From an archaeon (lineage in GTDB: Archaea; Thermoproteota; Nitrososphaeria; Nitrososphaerales; Gagatemarchaeaceae), in assembly GCA_016432545.1 (NCBI GenBank), contig CP066694.1, positions 930,001 through 994,000 on the forward strand: 64,000 nt of DNA, read 5' to 3'. The notes below the pieces were generated by a model that was given only the letters and a program-made list of their open reading frames with translations, ran no database searches and was not told the DNA's origin. A program made the position numbers and the translations under genes. Positions 16,737 through 24,483 of this stretch are shown piece by piece (position 1 is the stretch's first letter; every line of letters starts with the position of its first letter).

Positions 16737-17470
16737 AGGGGTTCAGGGAGAGGATGCTCGACTCGGCGAATGAGAGGAAGAGCAGGGTGGTCCTGGCCCT
16801 CGACATCTCGGGGCCCTACGAAGAGAGGGTCTCGAAGGCGATGGAGGTCTTCAGAGCGACGAAAGAGGAAGTTGCAGCCGTCAAGCTCAACCATCATCTG
16901 CTTCTGCCCTTCGGGCTTGAGGGAATCAGGGGGCTCCTCGGGGACTTCTCGGACGCCGGAGTGCCGGTGATAGCCGACCTGAAGCTCAACGACATCGAGT
17001 CGACGAACCTGAACGCAGCCGAATCTCTGCGGCACTACGGGGTCGACGCCGTGATAGCGAACCCGTTCGTTGGAAGGGAGGAGGGACTCGGAAAGGTCGT
17101 GGAGAGGATGCATGATTTGGGGGGTGGCCTGATCCTCCTGGTGTACATGAGCCACAGAGGAGCCTCGGAGGGATATTCTCTTCGGGTCGAGGGCGGAGAG
17201 CCACTGTACCGGGTCTTCGCGGAGAGGGCGCGAGACTGGGGCGCCGACGGGGTTGTCGTCTCTGCCAAGGAGGGAAAAAAGCTGGCGGAAGCGAGGGAGA
17301 TCTTGGGCAAGGTTCCTCTGATCTTCAGCCCTGGGGTAGGCGCACAGGGAGGGGACGCGAGGGAGGCACTGAAGGGCGGGGCTGACTTCGTCATCGTTGG
17401 AAGGACGATCGCAGAATCGAAGGAGCCCCTCAAAGCCCTCCGCGGGCTCGACGCTGCCGGCCTTGACTGA
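16733..17470 (+). CDS. pyrF: Orotidine 5'-phosphate decarboxylase
   Basis: Last step of UMP synthesis. 245 residues, archaeal type. The catalytic Lys/Asp network is complete: K51, then D82-x-K84-x-x-D87 in ADLKLNDIEST. The phosphate-binding segments SPGVGAQGG and VGRTI close the barrel. Overlaps pyrD by ATGA and ends 10 bases before an unknown fourth gene. Confidence 0.96.
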   Translation: MKGFRERMLDSANERKSRVVLALDISGPYEERVSKAMEVFRATKEEVAAVKLNHHLLLPFGLEGIRGLLGDFSDAGVPVIADLKLNDIESTNLNAAESLRHYGVDAVIANPFVGREEGLGKVVERMHDLGGGLILLVYMSHRGASEGYSLRVEGGEPLYRVFAERARDWGADGVVVSAKEGKKLAEAREILGKVPLIFSPGVGAQGGDAREALKGGADFVIVGRTIAESKEPLKALRGLDAAGLD

Positions 17471-17480
17471 GTGAGCCTCG

Positions 17481-18101
17481 TTGGAACACTGGGTGGAGGT
17501 CAACCTGCACGGGCCCCTGAGGCATCAGGACAAGATCCTCCTTGGGACCCTCCGCCCGCACGTGGCGCGACTCCGGAAGGCCGGCGACCTGATGACATTT
17601 CATTTCTTCCGCGAGCCGGAGATCCGATTCAGGGTCCGACTCAGGACCAAGAGGGCGAAGGCCAGGGAAGTAGGGGTCCTCGGGGCCATGGCCCGGGAGC
17701 TCGTCTCGAGAGGCCTGCTCCGGACTTGGAACTTTGGGAACCATGGTCTGGAAGGCGAGGCCTATGCGGGAGAGGAGGAGGACAGATACGGAAAGAACGG
17801 TTGGAAGGTCGCACAGCAATACTTCGAGCGAGGGTCGGAAGTGGCTCTTGACCTCCTAGCGCTGAGGGCCAGGGGCAGCCTGGAGAGCCCGCTCTGGGCC
17901 GAGGGGGTCGGGAACCCGTGGGAGGGCGGAAGGAAGAACCCGTGGCGCGAGAGGGTCGAGGACCCGCTGGCGTTTCACTGGAGCAGGTACGTCCACCTCT
18001 TCTCCAACCAGCTGGGTTTCGATATCGACGGTGAAGTGGAACTCTGCCGCAGGCAGGCGAGGAACTACGGCAAGGTCTCGAGGATGGGGATGAAGTGGTA
18101 G
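17481..18101 (+). CDS. Unknown; possible lantibiotic-dehydratase C-terminal-like domain
   Basis: 206 residues starting at TTG 17481, 10 bases after pyrF, so probably the fourth gene of the pyr operon. The opening HWVEVNLHGPL and the FHFFREPEIRFRVRLR segment (about 41-55) resemble the W...[x40]...FFiRY-x-x-P-x-x-hlRlRf pattern of the 'thiopeptide-type bacteriocin biosynthesis' domain (lanthipeptide dehydratase C-terminal part). The FHWSRYVHLFSNQLG segment near the C-terminus also fits that fold. The resemblance is by eye and not secure. Confidence 0.55.
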   Translation: MEHWVEVNLHGPLRHQDKILLGTLRPHVARLRKAGDLMTFHFFREPEIRFRVRLRTKRAKAREVGVLGAMARELVSRGLLRTWNFGNHGLEGEAYAGEEEDRYGKNGWKVAQQYFERGSEVALDLLALRARGSLESPLWAEGVGNPWEGGRKNPWRERVEDPLAFHWSRYVHLFSNQLGFDIDGEVELCRRQARNYGKVSRMGMKW

Positions 18102-18488
18102 TCAGGGCTGCGTGGCTCGGCGCTTACTTCCGTAGAAAGACCAGATCCTCTTCTGCTGGACTCGGACGTAGTCGCGCTCGGCCGCTGTGAGCCTCGGGTC
18201 GCTGCTCTTCCGCCTGTCCCTGACCAGTCCGCGAGGAAGGTCGTCGTCGCAGAAGAAGCCGCCCCCGGGAAACCCCGTGTCCTTCCTGACGATGATTGCC
18301 GCGAATCCCGGGGCTCTCTTCTTGATCTCTGCCCTGTCGACCGTCCCTATCATTCTAGAGAGGGCCCTGCCCCTTGAGAGATTGTGTCGCTTCATCAGGT
18401 CCCCGTATGTGACCGTCCTGCCCGACCTGGCTGCCGGGAGGAGGAAGGAGCGGACCTCGCGCGCCTTCTCCGGGGACGGACGGTTCAA
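18102..18488 (-). CDS. Small basic protein, unknown
   Basis: 128 residues, Arg/Lys-rich. SGRTVTYGDLMKRHNLSRGRALSRMIGTVD looks like a helical DNA-binding segment, loosely recalling the wHTH of alkyltransferase-like proteins. It is followed by a Gly-rich strand pair KDTGFPGGGFFCDDDLP. No catalytic PCHR motif of alkyltransferases is present. Tail to tail with the preceding plus-strand gene (ends abut). Confidence 0.65.
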   Translation of the reverse strand: MNRPSPEKAREVRSFLLPAARSGRTVTYGDLMKRHNLSRGRALSRMIGTVDRAEIKKRAPGFAAIIVRKDTGFPGGGFFCDDDLPRGLVRDRRKSSDPRLTAAERDYVRVQQKRIWSFYGSKRRATQP

Positions 18489-18492
18489 AGCT

Positions 18493-18906
18493 TCATGACT
18501 GGACGGTCTCGGGAGCGACGGAGAGCCTTCGGATCAGTTCGTCGATTCTTCGAGAGAGTTCGTCCCTGACACTCCTCAGCTCGTCGTCACTCTTCCCGGT
18601 CGACCCTGGAAGAGGCCAGTCTTCGCCCTTCTCCTCTGCGCCGATGGGGCAGCGGTCAAGGCATCCGAAGGTGACTACCCTTGTCGCGTCACGCACCAGC
18701 TCCGGGGTGACGACCTGCGGCTTTCTTTCAACGTAGTTGATTCCGACTTCCCTCAGGAGCCAGAAGACGACAGGGTTCACCTCTTGTGCGGGGTTGACCC
18801 CGGCGCTCTCGGCCCTCCAGCCAGAGGGTGCCTTGGAGTTGAAGAGCTCCTGTGAGAGGACGCTTCTGAACGTGTTCTCGACGCACACGAAGAGGACCTT
18901 GCGCAT
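18493..18906 (-). CDS. ArsC-like arsenate reductase / low-MW phosphatase fold
   Basis: 137 residues with the LMW-PTP P-loop C8-VENTF-R14-S (C-x5-R). There is a second cysteine pair, C82 and C86, in VVTFGCLDRCPIG, as in thioredoxin-coupled ArsC enzymes that reduce arsenate through a Cys relay. The spacing C82/C86 is shorter than the C82/C89 of the well-known bacterial enzyme. The ATG at 18906 is chosen over the longer frame because an A/T-poor but TATA-like TTCTATC box lies about 24 bases upstream and the P-loop begins right after it. No arsenic operon around it. Confidence 0.8.
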   Translation of the reverse strand: MRKVLFVCVENTFRSVLSQELFNSKAPSGWRAESAGVNPAQEVNPVVFWLLREVGINYVERKPQVVTPELVRDATRVVTFGCLDRCPIGAEEKGEDWPLPGSTGKSDDELRSVRDELSRRIDELIRRLSVAPETVQS

Positions 18907-18980
18907 CGAATGGTACACGAGGATGCCGATAGAAAAGGATGAAGAGTTCAGGGGAGGTTTATACCACGGACTCCGGCCGG

Positions 18981-19361
18981 ATGTGCGTCCGCATGCTCGA
19001 GAAGCTAACGGGGAGCGCAGGCGCAAGCATTCTGGCCCAAATCGGCTGGGTCGTGTTTCTGGTGGGGACAACCCTCTTGGCCGCAGCGACGGGAGACCTG
19101 GACCAGTACACTGCCTCAAGCCTGGTCGTCGCGATCGTGTTCGTGGTCACGGCCTGGTTCTCTTTCAAAGGGAAGCCTTGGGCATTCCTGGCGAGCGCCG
19201 TCCTTGGGATTCTGTTCCTGGTGGCCACGGGATACACGTTCAGCTCCGGCGTGACCGAGAGGTCGCTGATCGTCTGGGCGGCGAGCCTGGGTTCAACACT
19301 CCTCGTTCTGATGACAATAGGGGGAGTCCTGGCCTACGCGGAGAGCAAGAAGGGCGCCTAA
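18981..19361 (+). CDS. Small four-helix membrane protein
   Basis: 126 residues from the ATG at 18981, about 25 bases after the box GGTTTATACC (18955-18964), hence leaderless. Hydrophobic segments near residues 14-35, 40-62, 65-85 and 95-118. No family recognised. Its 3' end overlaps the convergent CBS gene by four bases. Confidence 0.78.
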   Translation: MCVRMLEKLTGSAGASILAQIGWVVFLVGTTLLAAATGDLDQYTASSLVVAIVFVVTAWFSFKGKPWAFLASAVLGILFLVATGYTFSSGVTERSLIVWAASLGSTLLVLMTIGGVLAYAESKKGA

Positions 19362-19867
19362 GATTCTAGGTTCTTCGCTACTCTGAACTGGTCGCCCACG
19401 ATCGAGCGCATGTTGAGAAGCCCGAGAGGCTTCCCCTTGTCGGTGACGAAGAGCGTCCGTATCTTGTACTTTGCCATCATCTTGACGGCCTCTGAGAGAG
19501 GCGTGTCGGCATCTACCGATATCATCGGAGAGGTCATGATCTTCCGGACCGGGATGCTCGAGGAGAGCAGGTCGTCCGCCGCTATGCGGTTGAGGATGTC
19601 CCGCTCGGTCAGAATTCCTTTGGGCTCTCCCTTGATGTTGACTAGGATGTTGCCGGCGCCTCGGTCTCTCATCTCCTGGGCGGCCTTGAGGACGGACTCG
19701 TTGGCGTCTATGGAGAGCGGGTCGGTCTTCACGAAGTTCCTCACCGTCGAGACCTTGGGCTCGGAGGCTTCAAGCCAGAACGTCAGTGAGTAGTGGCAGT
19801 TGGGGCACTCGTCCGGGGTGATCTCCCCTTCGAAGATGTGCCCGCACCGATAGCACTCCCACTTCAA
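19358..19867 (-). CDS. CBS-domain protein with N-terminal zinc ribbon
   Basis: 169 residues from TTG 19867, which sits 26 bases from the box TATATT (19892-19897). A zinc ribbon, CYRC-x11-CPNC (about 5-22), is followed by two CBS motifs (KTDPLSIDANESVLKAAQ... and MTSPMISVDADTPLSEAVKMM). CBS pairs bind adenosine nucleotides and regulate partners; the ribbon suggests contact with nucleic acid or protein. Longer upstream frame rejected because it crosses the promoter. Confidence 0.88.
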   Translation of the reverse strand: MKWECYRCGHIFEGEITPDECPNCHYSLTFWLEASEPKVSTVRNFVKTDPLSIDANESVLKAAQEMRDRGAGNILVNIKGEPKGILTERDILNRIAADDLLSSSIPVRKIMTSPMISVDADTPLSEAVKMMAKYKIRTLFVTDKGKPLGLLNMRSIVGDQFRVAKNLES

Positions 19868-19920
19868 GCGAACAGAAATGACCGTCTGTGGTATATTAAG
19901 AAGACGCGGGAGTTTGGGCC

Positions 19921-20256
19921 TTACGGAGTCGTCTGCTCTTTGGGCGTGGTGGCGATGAGAATCCTCGCCTTCTGCTGGCAGAGCGCGGCGTTGTCTGCGT
20001 AGAATTTCCACGGCGTGTAGTTCTCAGTGACCTTCGCGAGGAGGAGGTAGATCTCGGCGGCCTGCAGGTAGTTTGAGATGGCGGGCCCGTTGCTGCCGGA
20101 CTTCTCGGCGGTCGCTGCGTCGGTCATCAGCTGTGCGGCGTACCAGCGGAGCTTCTCTGACCGGGTCATCGGGGCCTTTGGGGCTGCTTGCATGCCTCCG
20201 TCTGGAAGCCTGAGGCCAAAGAAGGATTGGTCGAAATTTGTAGACGAAATCGACAA
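19921..20256 (-). CDS. MIT-like three-helix protein
   Basis: 111 residues (TTG 20256; ATG 20193 is an alternative start). Residues 33-105 form three helices with the MIT pattern: LRWYAAQLMTDAATAE, then AISNYLQAAEIYLLLA, then WKFYADNAALCQQKARIL. MIT domains occur on Vps4/CdvC ATPases and bind ESCRT-III tails. Here it is stand-alone. It follows the large secreted protein gene by 17 bases on the same strand. MIT assignment is by pattern only; TPR-like helices are the alternative. Confidence 0.6.
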   Translation of the reverse strand: MSISSTNFDQSFFGLRLPDGGMQAAPKAPMTRSEKLRWYAAQLMTDAATAEKSGSNGPAISNYLQAAEIYLLLAKVTENYTPWKFYADNAALCQQKARILIATTPKEQTTP

Positions 20257-20273
20257 AAGGGCACGAGGCCCGC

Positions 20274-22604
20274 TCAGGTCTGGGAGCTCGACAGGACCCT
20301 GATTGAGCCGCTCGCGAGGCTCCCTGAAGCCTTGTACCCGTTCGAGAGGCTGATCGAGAAGGTGTCTGAGGTCGCGGGGCCCTTGTTGCCCACGACCTGG
20401 ATGGTGAACGTGACGGAAGTTGTTGTCTTTCCGTTGCTCACTGTCCCTGTCCCGGTGAAGGAGGCTGTGTTGCCGCTGATGAAGAAGGAGGTAATCGTCC
20501 CGCCCTGGACGAGGAGCGAGGAGTCGGAGTCGAGGTACTGGAGCGAGCCCTTGAGCCCCTTGGGCGTGCTGTCGACCCTGAAGTGGAAGCTTCCTTGGCC
20601 TCCGGGGAGCGCGATCGCTCCTGAGCCGATGGCCCTCCCAAGGGATGGGGCGAAGAGGCCCGGCCCGGCGGTCTGCTTGACGTAGTCGATTGCGGCGAAG
20701 CCGCTGGTGGTGTTTGCGTCTTGGGCGATGACGAAGTTGGCGAAGCCGTAGTTGTCAATCGTGAAGCTAGAATATTCTGCGAGGTTCCTGGAGCCTGAAG
20801 GGCAGGCCGTCCCCTCGGTGCAGATCGGCCCACGGTGGACCACGCCGTCGGGGAGGTCCTTGCCTCCGCTGGCCACCACCTGATAGAAGGTGGGCTGCGA
20901 GGAGAGAGCGTTCGGTGTGACAGCGTAGAAGGTCTTCCACTGTGCGTTCGCGAAGGCGGTGAAGTTGTCGGGGCTGTTGCTGGAGACGCTCGTCCCGTAC
21001 CACATCAGAGCGACCCGTCCGTTGTCGCCCGCCTGGAGCCAGGGCTCGAGGGCGGTGGCAGTCTCCGGGCCGTTGTTGACCCTCACCGGGAGGGTCCATG
21101 TCTTGCCCCCGTCCGAGGAGCTAATCAGGTAGATGCTGCGCCCGGTGCTCCACGCGACGTAGATGTTGCCGGAAGCGTCCACCGCGACCTGCGGGAAGAC
21201 GCTCGTCACGGTCATGTTCGTGGGGCCCCGGAAGGCGGGGGTGACAGTGAATGCCGAGGCAGATGCAGCCGATAGGGGCAGTGGGGGCAGGCTGCATGGT
21301 GCGGGACACGTTGCCAAGTTGATCTGTCTCGGCGAGGGGCCAGCATAGACGTTGTAGAGGCTTCCGTCCGGACCGGTCGCGACCGGCCCTTGGAAGATGG
21401 AGGTATCAGTACCAAGGGTCTTCCCGATGAACGCGCCGTTCGTGAAGGTGAGGCCTCCGTCGGTTGATTGGAGCATCACGAGGTTGGAGGATCCGGTCAG
21501 TTCGACGCCGATGTCGTTGTACGTGATGTAATAGTTCGACGCCCCTGAGGCCGCGGTCCACTGCCTGTCGTCGAGCGGGAGGTCAGTGGAGCTGACGAGC
21601 CAGTTGGAGCCCCTGTTGACAGAGTCTGCGACAGTAATCGACTCTGGGAAGGGGTTGACTCCGAGCCCGTCCCAGAACAAGGAGGAGAGGTAGACCCTTC
21701 CCGTCGAGTTGACTACCAGGCCGTTCCCGGCGTCGAGCAACACGAAGGGAGACCCTAGAGCGATGTCTTCATCTCCTCCTCCCAGGCCGCCGATGGTCTG
21801 GTTGTTCAGCAGAGCATTCTGAGCGCCGTCGGGCTGCCCAAGATACTGGAAGGAGTTCCCGCCGTCAGAAGAGCGCCAGAAGTCGGTGCCTCCTGGGGTC
21901 CCTTGGATGGCAGCCGCGTATATCGTACCGAATGGGTCGATCTTGATTCCCGGCTCGACGTCCTGAGGGCAGATCACGGTGCAAGCGCCCTGCTGTGCTC
22001 CTACGAGCCTGAGGTCTGGAGTAAGGACGAAAGGCGTCCCTGCGGACTTGCCCGCGGTGTCGTCGACATACGTCGCGGACCTAGTGGGGAAGCTGTAGGG
22101 CGGAGGGGTGAGCCCGAGGGTCGCGACCCCGCTGTACACTACCCCGGGCGGGACCAGCCAGTTGTCGGCGTAGATTTGGTAGGTACCCGGCTGTGCCCCC
22201 GCGAGGGTCACTATCTCGTAGTTTGTCCCTGACCCTAGGAGGTCGGAGCCGACTTGGACCCCGTTGTAGTACACGTAGAGGTCATAGTCGTACTGGGTGC
22301 TCGCCCACGTTATCGAAATGTTGAGGAAGTAGTTGGGGTACGCCGTCGCGAAGTCTGAAGGGATGTTGAAGTTCAGGGTGTAGAGGTCGCAGTACCCGAC
22401 CGTCAGACACCTGTTGGGGTTGAAGGAGGTAGTCAGCCCGATGGTGGGGTTCGCGACTGGCGCGGACCCGGTCCACGTGACGGTGGGAGTAAGGGTCGTT
22501 ATCGTTCCGGTAGCAGGCGTGGCCGCGTTGACTATAGTGCCCGCGCGGAGTGAGAGTACGAGCAGGAATGCGACCGCGAGCGCAACGGCGGCCTTGCTGT
22601 TCAA
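20274..22604 (-). CDS. Large secreted BNR/Asp-box protein
   Basis: 776 residues with an N-terminal signal peptide (about 1-28). A jelly-roll-like domain (50-165) with YDYDLYVYYNG precedes a beta-propeller region carrying Asp-box motifs SSDGGNSF, STDGGLTF and SSDGGKTW, as in sialidases and exo-glycosidase-like proteins. The C-terminal ~110 residues form a beta sandwich (FHFRVDS...GLKGSLQYLD). No sialidase Arg triad is evident, so carbohydrate binding or adhesion is as likely as hydrolysis. TTG 22604 lies about 27 bases from TTTATTATCG. A dyad lies upstream at 22674-22697. Confidence 0.85.
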   Translation of the reverse strand: MNSKAAVALAVAFLLVLSLRAGTIVNAATPATGTITTLTPTVTWTGSAPVANPTIGLTTSFNPNRCLTVGYCDLYTLNFNIPSDFATAYPNYFLNISITWASTQYDYDLYVYYNGVQVGSDLLGSGTNYEIVTLAGAQPGTYQIYADNWLVPPGVVYSGVATLGLTPPPYSFPTRSATYVDDTAGKSAGTPFVLTPDLRLVGAQQGACTVICPQDVEPGIKIDPFGTIYAAAIQGTPGGTDFWRSSDGGNSFQYLGQPDGAQNALLNNQTIGGLGGGDEDIALGSPFVLLDAGNGLVVNSTGRVYLSSLFWDGLGVNPFPESITVADSVNRGSNWLVSSTDLPLDDRQWTAASGASNYYITYNDIGVELTGSSNLVMLQSTDGGLTFTNGAFIGKTLGTDTSIFQGPVATGPDGSLYNVYAGPSPRQINLATCPAPCSLPPLPLSAASASAFTVTPAFRGPTNMTVTSVFPQVAVDASGNIYVAWSTGRSIYLISSSDGGKTWTLPVRVNNGPETATALEPWLQAGDNGRVALMWYGTSVSSNSPDNFTAFANAQWKTFYAVTPNALSSQPTFYQVVASGGKDLPDGVVHRGPICTEGTACPSGSRNLAEYSSFTIDNYGFANFVIAQDANTTSGFAAIDYVKQTAGPGLFAPSLGRAIGSGAIALPGGQGSFHFRVDSTPKGLKGSLQYLDSDSSLLVQGGTITSFFISGNTASFTGTGTVSNGKTTTSVTFTIQVVGNKGPATSDTFSISLSNGYKASGSLASGSIRVLSSSQT

Positions 22605-22673
22605 GCGTCTTCTAGAGCTAGGCCTGCGATAATAAACGGAGCCGTATCATCGCAGTAATCACGGAATAGTCTG

Positions 22674-22697
22674 GTAACCTGATAACCTCCAGGTTAC
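22674..22697. promoter_or_regulatory. Inverted repeat, candidate operator
   Basis: GTAACCT (22674-22680), a 10-base spacer that itself contains another ATAACCT, then AGGTTAC (22691-22697). It lies between the HxlR regulator's stop and the promoter of the secreted BNR protein, about 40 bases upstream of that promoter. An HxlR dimer or another winged-helix dimer could bind such a site. Confidence 0.5.
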
Positions 22698-22726
22698 GGA
22701 ACAGTGTTCTCTTTGCATAACGAGCG

Positions 22727-23197
22727 CTACTTCAATTCCGGGTCGAAGCCCTCTTCGTACCTGAGGAAGAGGAAGACGGGCTCCCCCAAGCGGGCTATGA
22801 TGAGGCCCTTCTCAGTCAGGCTGTAGTTGACCCTGGGGGGCCTGGTGCTGAGGACCCTACGCCGGATCAGCTGTTTCGCCTCGAGCTGCTTGAGCTTCTC
22901 CGAGAGGACCCGATGGCTTATCCCCTCCAAGCTCCTCCGGATCTGCTCGAAGCCGAGGAACTTCATCGTGTAGAGCATAACGAGGATCTCCAGTGACCAC
23001 TTCCCGAAGATGGTTTTTGTGACCTGAAGGTTCAGCTCGGCCTGGTTCGAGATGGCTGGGCCGGCGTCGGGGGAAGGCGCGACCTCGTGCGAGAACTTTG
23101 AGACAACGTCGCTGAACTCCCGGAAGCGCCTGCGCATCTTCGCGCGGTCGATGGGAGGATTCGGTGTCAGGCTTACCGCGTCAGGTTCTGTGCCCAC
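22727..23197 (-). CDS. HxlR-family transcriptional regulator
   Basis: 156 residues. The winged-helix core FGKWSLEILVMLYTMKFLGFEQIRRSLEGISHRVLSEKLKQLEAKQLIRRRV is typical of HxlR, preceded by a ~45-residue extension absent from most members. Dimeric DNA binder, often redox- or aldehyde-responsive; no conserved regulatory Cys is visible. The TATA-like TATATAATCG box at about 23228 serves its GTG start. Likely regulates the downstream secreted-protein gene or itself. Confidence 0.9.
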   Translation of the reverse strand: MGTEPDAVSLTPNPPIDRAKMRRRFREFSDVVSKFSHEVAPSPDAGPAISNQAELNLQVTKTIFGKWSLEILVMLYTMKFLGFEQIRRSLEGISHRVLSEKLKQLEAKQLIRRRVLSTRPPRVNYSLTEKGLIIARLGEPVFLFLRYEEGFDPELK

Positions 23198-23245
23198 GTG
23201 AATGGAGCTTGCGAGGCTCGGCAGAGTATATAATCGATTTTGGAG

Positions 23246-23725
23246 TCATGCGAATCCTAACTCGGTCCCCAGTGTCACCCCGTTCGTGGATACGAATCCC
23301 GCCCTGGCCTCTATCACGTAGTTGGCGGGGGAGGTCGGGGTGTAGAGGGGGCAGGTTGGAACCCCTATGCAGGGGGGCGCGTCGGTCTTGATGTAGACGA
23401 CCCTGCCCTGGGATCCGTTGGCGCTTATCCAGATCATGTCGAGGCTCGCATTTGTGTCGCGCATGTAGAAGGAGTAGTATCCGGGGCTGGGCCATGCGAA
23501 GAGCATCGTGGTGTCGTTCGTGATCTTCCGGTTCATCAGCCCAGCTTCTCTCTGAGCTTCGTTCGAAGCGATGTAGGTGAACTGGAAGGTCTTGCCGTTG
23601 ACAGTGAAGTTGGAGGGTATAGGACCGGCGACCGAGCCCCACGTCTCCACTGCGAGTGCGGCCCCGGAGACCAGGACCGCCAGGGCGAAGACGCCGAGGA
23701 ATGCTCGCCTCCCGAGTCGCACCAT
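23246..23725 (-). CDS. DUF192 secreted protein
   Basis: 159 residues with a signal peptide or anchor (about 6-26) and a DUF192 domain: IASNEAQREAGLMNRK, MLFAWPSPGYYSFYMRDTNASLDMIWI, then YVIEARAGFV. Exported archaeal and bacterial members have no settled function. The ATG at 23725 is about 27 bases from the TTAAAAAA box shared with the divergent regulator gene. A CIGVPTC segment could form a disulfide. Confidence 0.9.
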   Translation of the reverse strand: MVRLGRRAFLGVFALAVLVSGAALAVETWGSVAGPIPSNFTVNGKTFQFTYIASNEAQREAGLMNRKITNDTTMLFAWPSPGYYSFYMRDTNASLDMIWISANGSQGRVVYIKTDAPPCIGVPTCPLYTPTSPANYVIEARAGFVSTNGVTLGTELGFA

Positions 23726-23748
23726 CGGCTTCGGCTTGGCTCGCGCCG

Positions 23749-23758
23749 GTTTTTTAAG
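23749..23758. promoter_or_regulatory. Shared divergent promoter
   Basis: GTTTTTTAAG lies about 27 bases from the ATG of the DUF192 gene (minus, 23725) and about 33 bases from the TTG of the winged-helix gene (plus, 23787). It is the only A/T-rich element between them. Confidence 0.55.
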
Positions 23759-23786
23759 GGAGGGAGTTCGTCACAGCTCGATTAGT

Positions 23787-24416
23787 TTGGGGGAGGACCG
23801 GGCGGACGGCCTCGGGGTTGACGGGGAGGGCTCGGGGCTGGGCGGGAATGACGCGGACGTCATGGCGACCATAGAGGCGGAGGGCCTTTCCGTGTTCACT
23901 TTCGACGGGATCAGGAGGATCACCGGGGCGCACCCGGAGACGCTCTCGAGGAGCTTGGAGCGCCTTGAGGAGGACGGGGCCATAGTCAGGTCGGAGGAGG
24001 GCTACGCGACGACTGGCAAGGTTCGAGAGTCATTCGGCCCTAGGCCGGTCAGCGAGCTGGGGAGGAGGGTCTCGCTCCTCCACACTTTCCTTCCGAACCC
24101 TTCAAGCACGGCAATCGTCGTGTCTGCGCTGAAGGGAAGGTGGTTCGACAGGATCAGGTGGGTCGGGATGTCGGGGGCCGAGGAGGGTGTGGTGATGAAG
24201 TGGGTCACGGACGACGGGGGAGCTCTCATAGACGCGAGGTTCACGTCCGGCGAGCTGGAGGTGGAGGCGAGGATCAGGAAGGAGTCTGACATGGAAGGCG
24301 CCCTCAGGGGCGCGCACCAGCTCGTGGCCAGGATTTCAAGGCTCTATTCGAGCCCGAGGCCGGGGGCCAGGCCCCTGACGATGCACATAGGGTACTTCAG
24401 GCCCTATGCGATGTGA
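23787..24416 (+). CDS. Winged-helix regulator-like protein
   Basis: 209 residues from TTG 23787. Residues 28-72 read as a winged helix (FTFDGIRRITGAHPETLSRSLERLEEDGAIV). The C-terminal ~110 residues form an alpha/beta sensory domain that I do not recognise, with RWFDRIRWVGMSG and VEARIRKESDMEGALRGAHQLVARI. Divergent from DUF192 and sharing its promoter, so autoregulation with control of that gene is plausible. Confidence 0.75.
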   Translation: MGEDRADGLGVDGEGSGLGGNDADVMATIEAEGLSVFTFDGIRRITGAHPETLSRSLERLEEDGAIVRSEEGYATTGKVRESFGPRPVSELGRRVSLLHTFLPNPSSTAIVVSALKGRWFDRIRWVGMSGAEEGVVMKWVTDDGGALIDARFTSGELEVEARIRKESDMEGALRGAHQLVARISRLYSSPRPGARPLTMHIGYFRPYAM

Positions 24417-24483
24417 CTGAGTAGGCTCCCAACCCGCTCAACAAGTACCGCCTCTCCCATACCGCAGCCGGTGATTTCGAACT

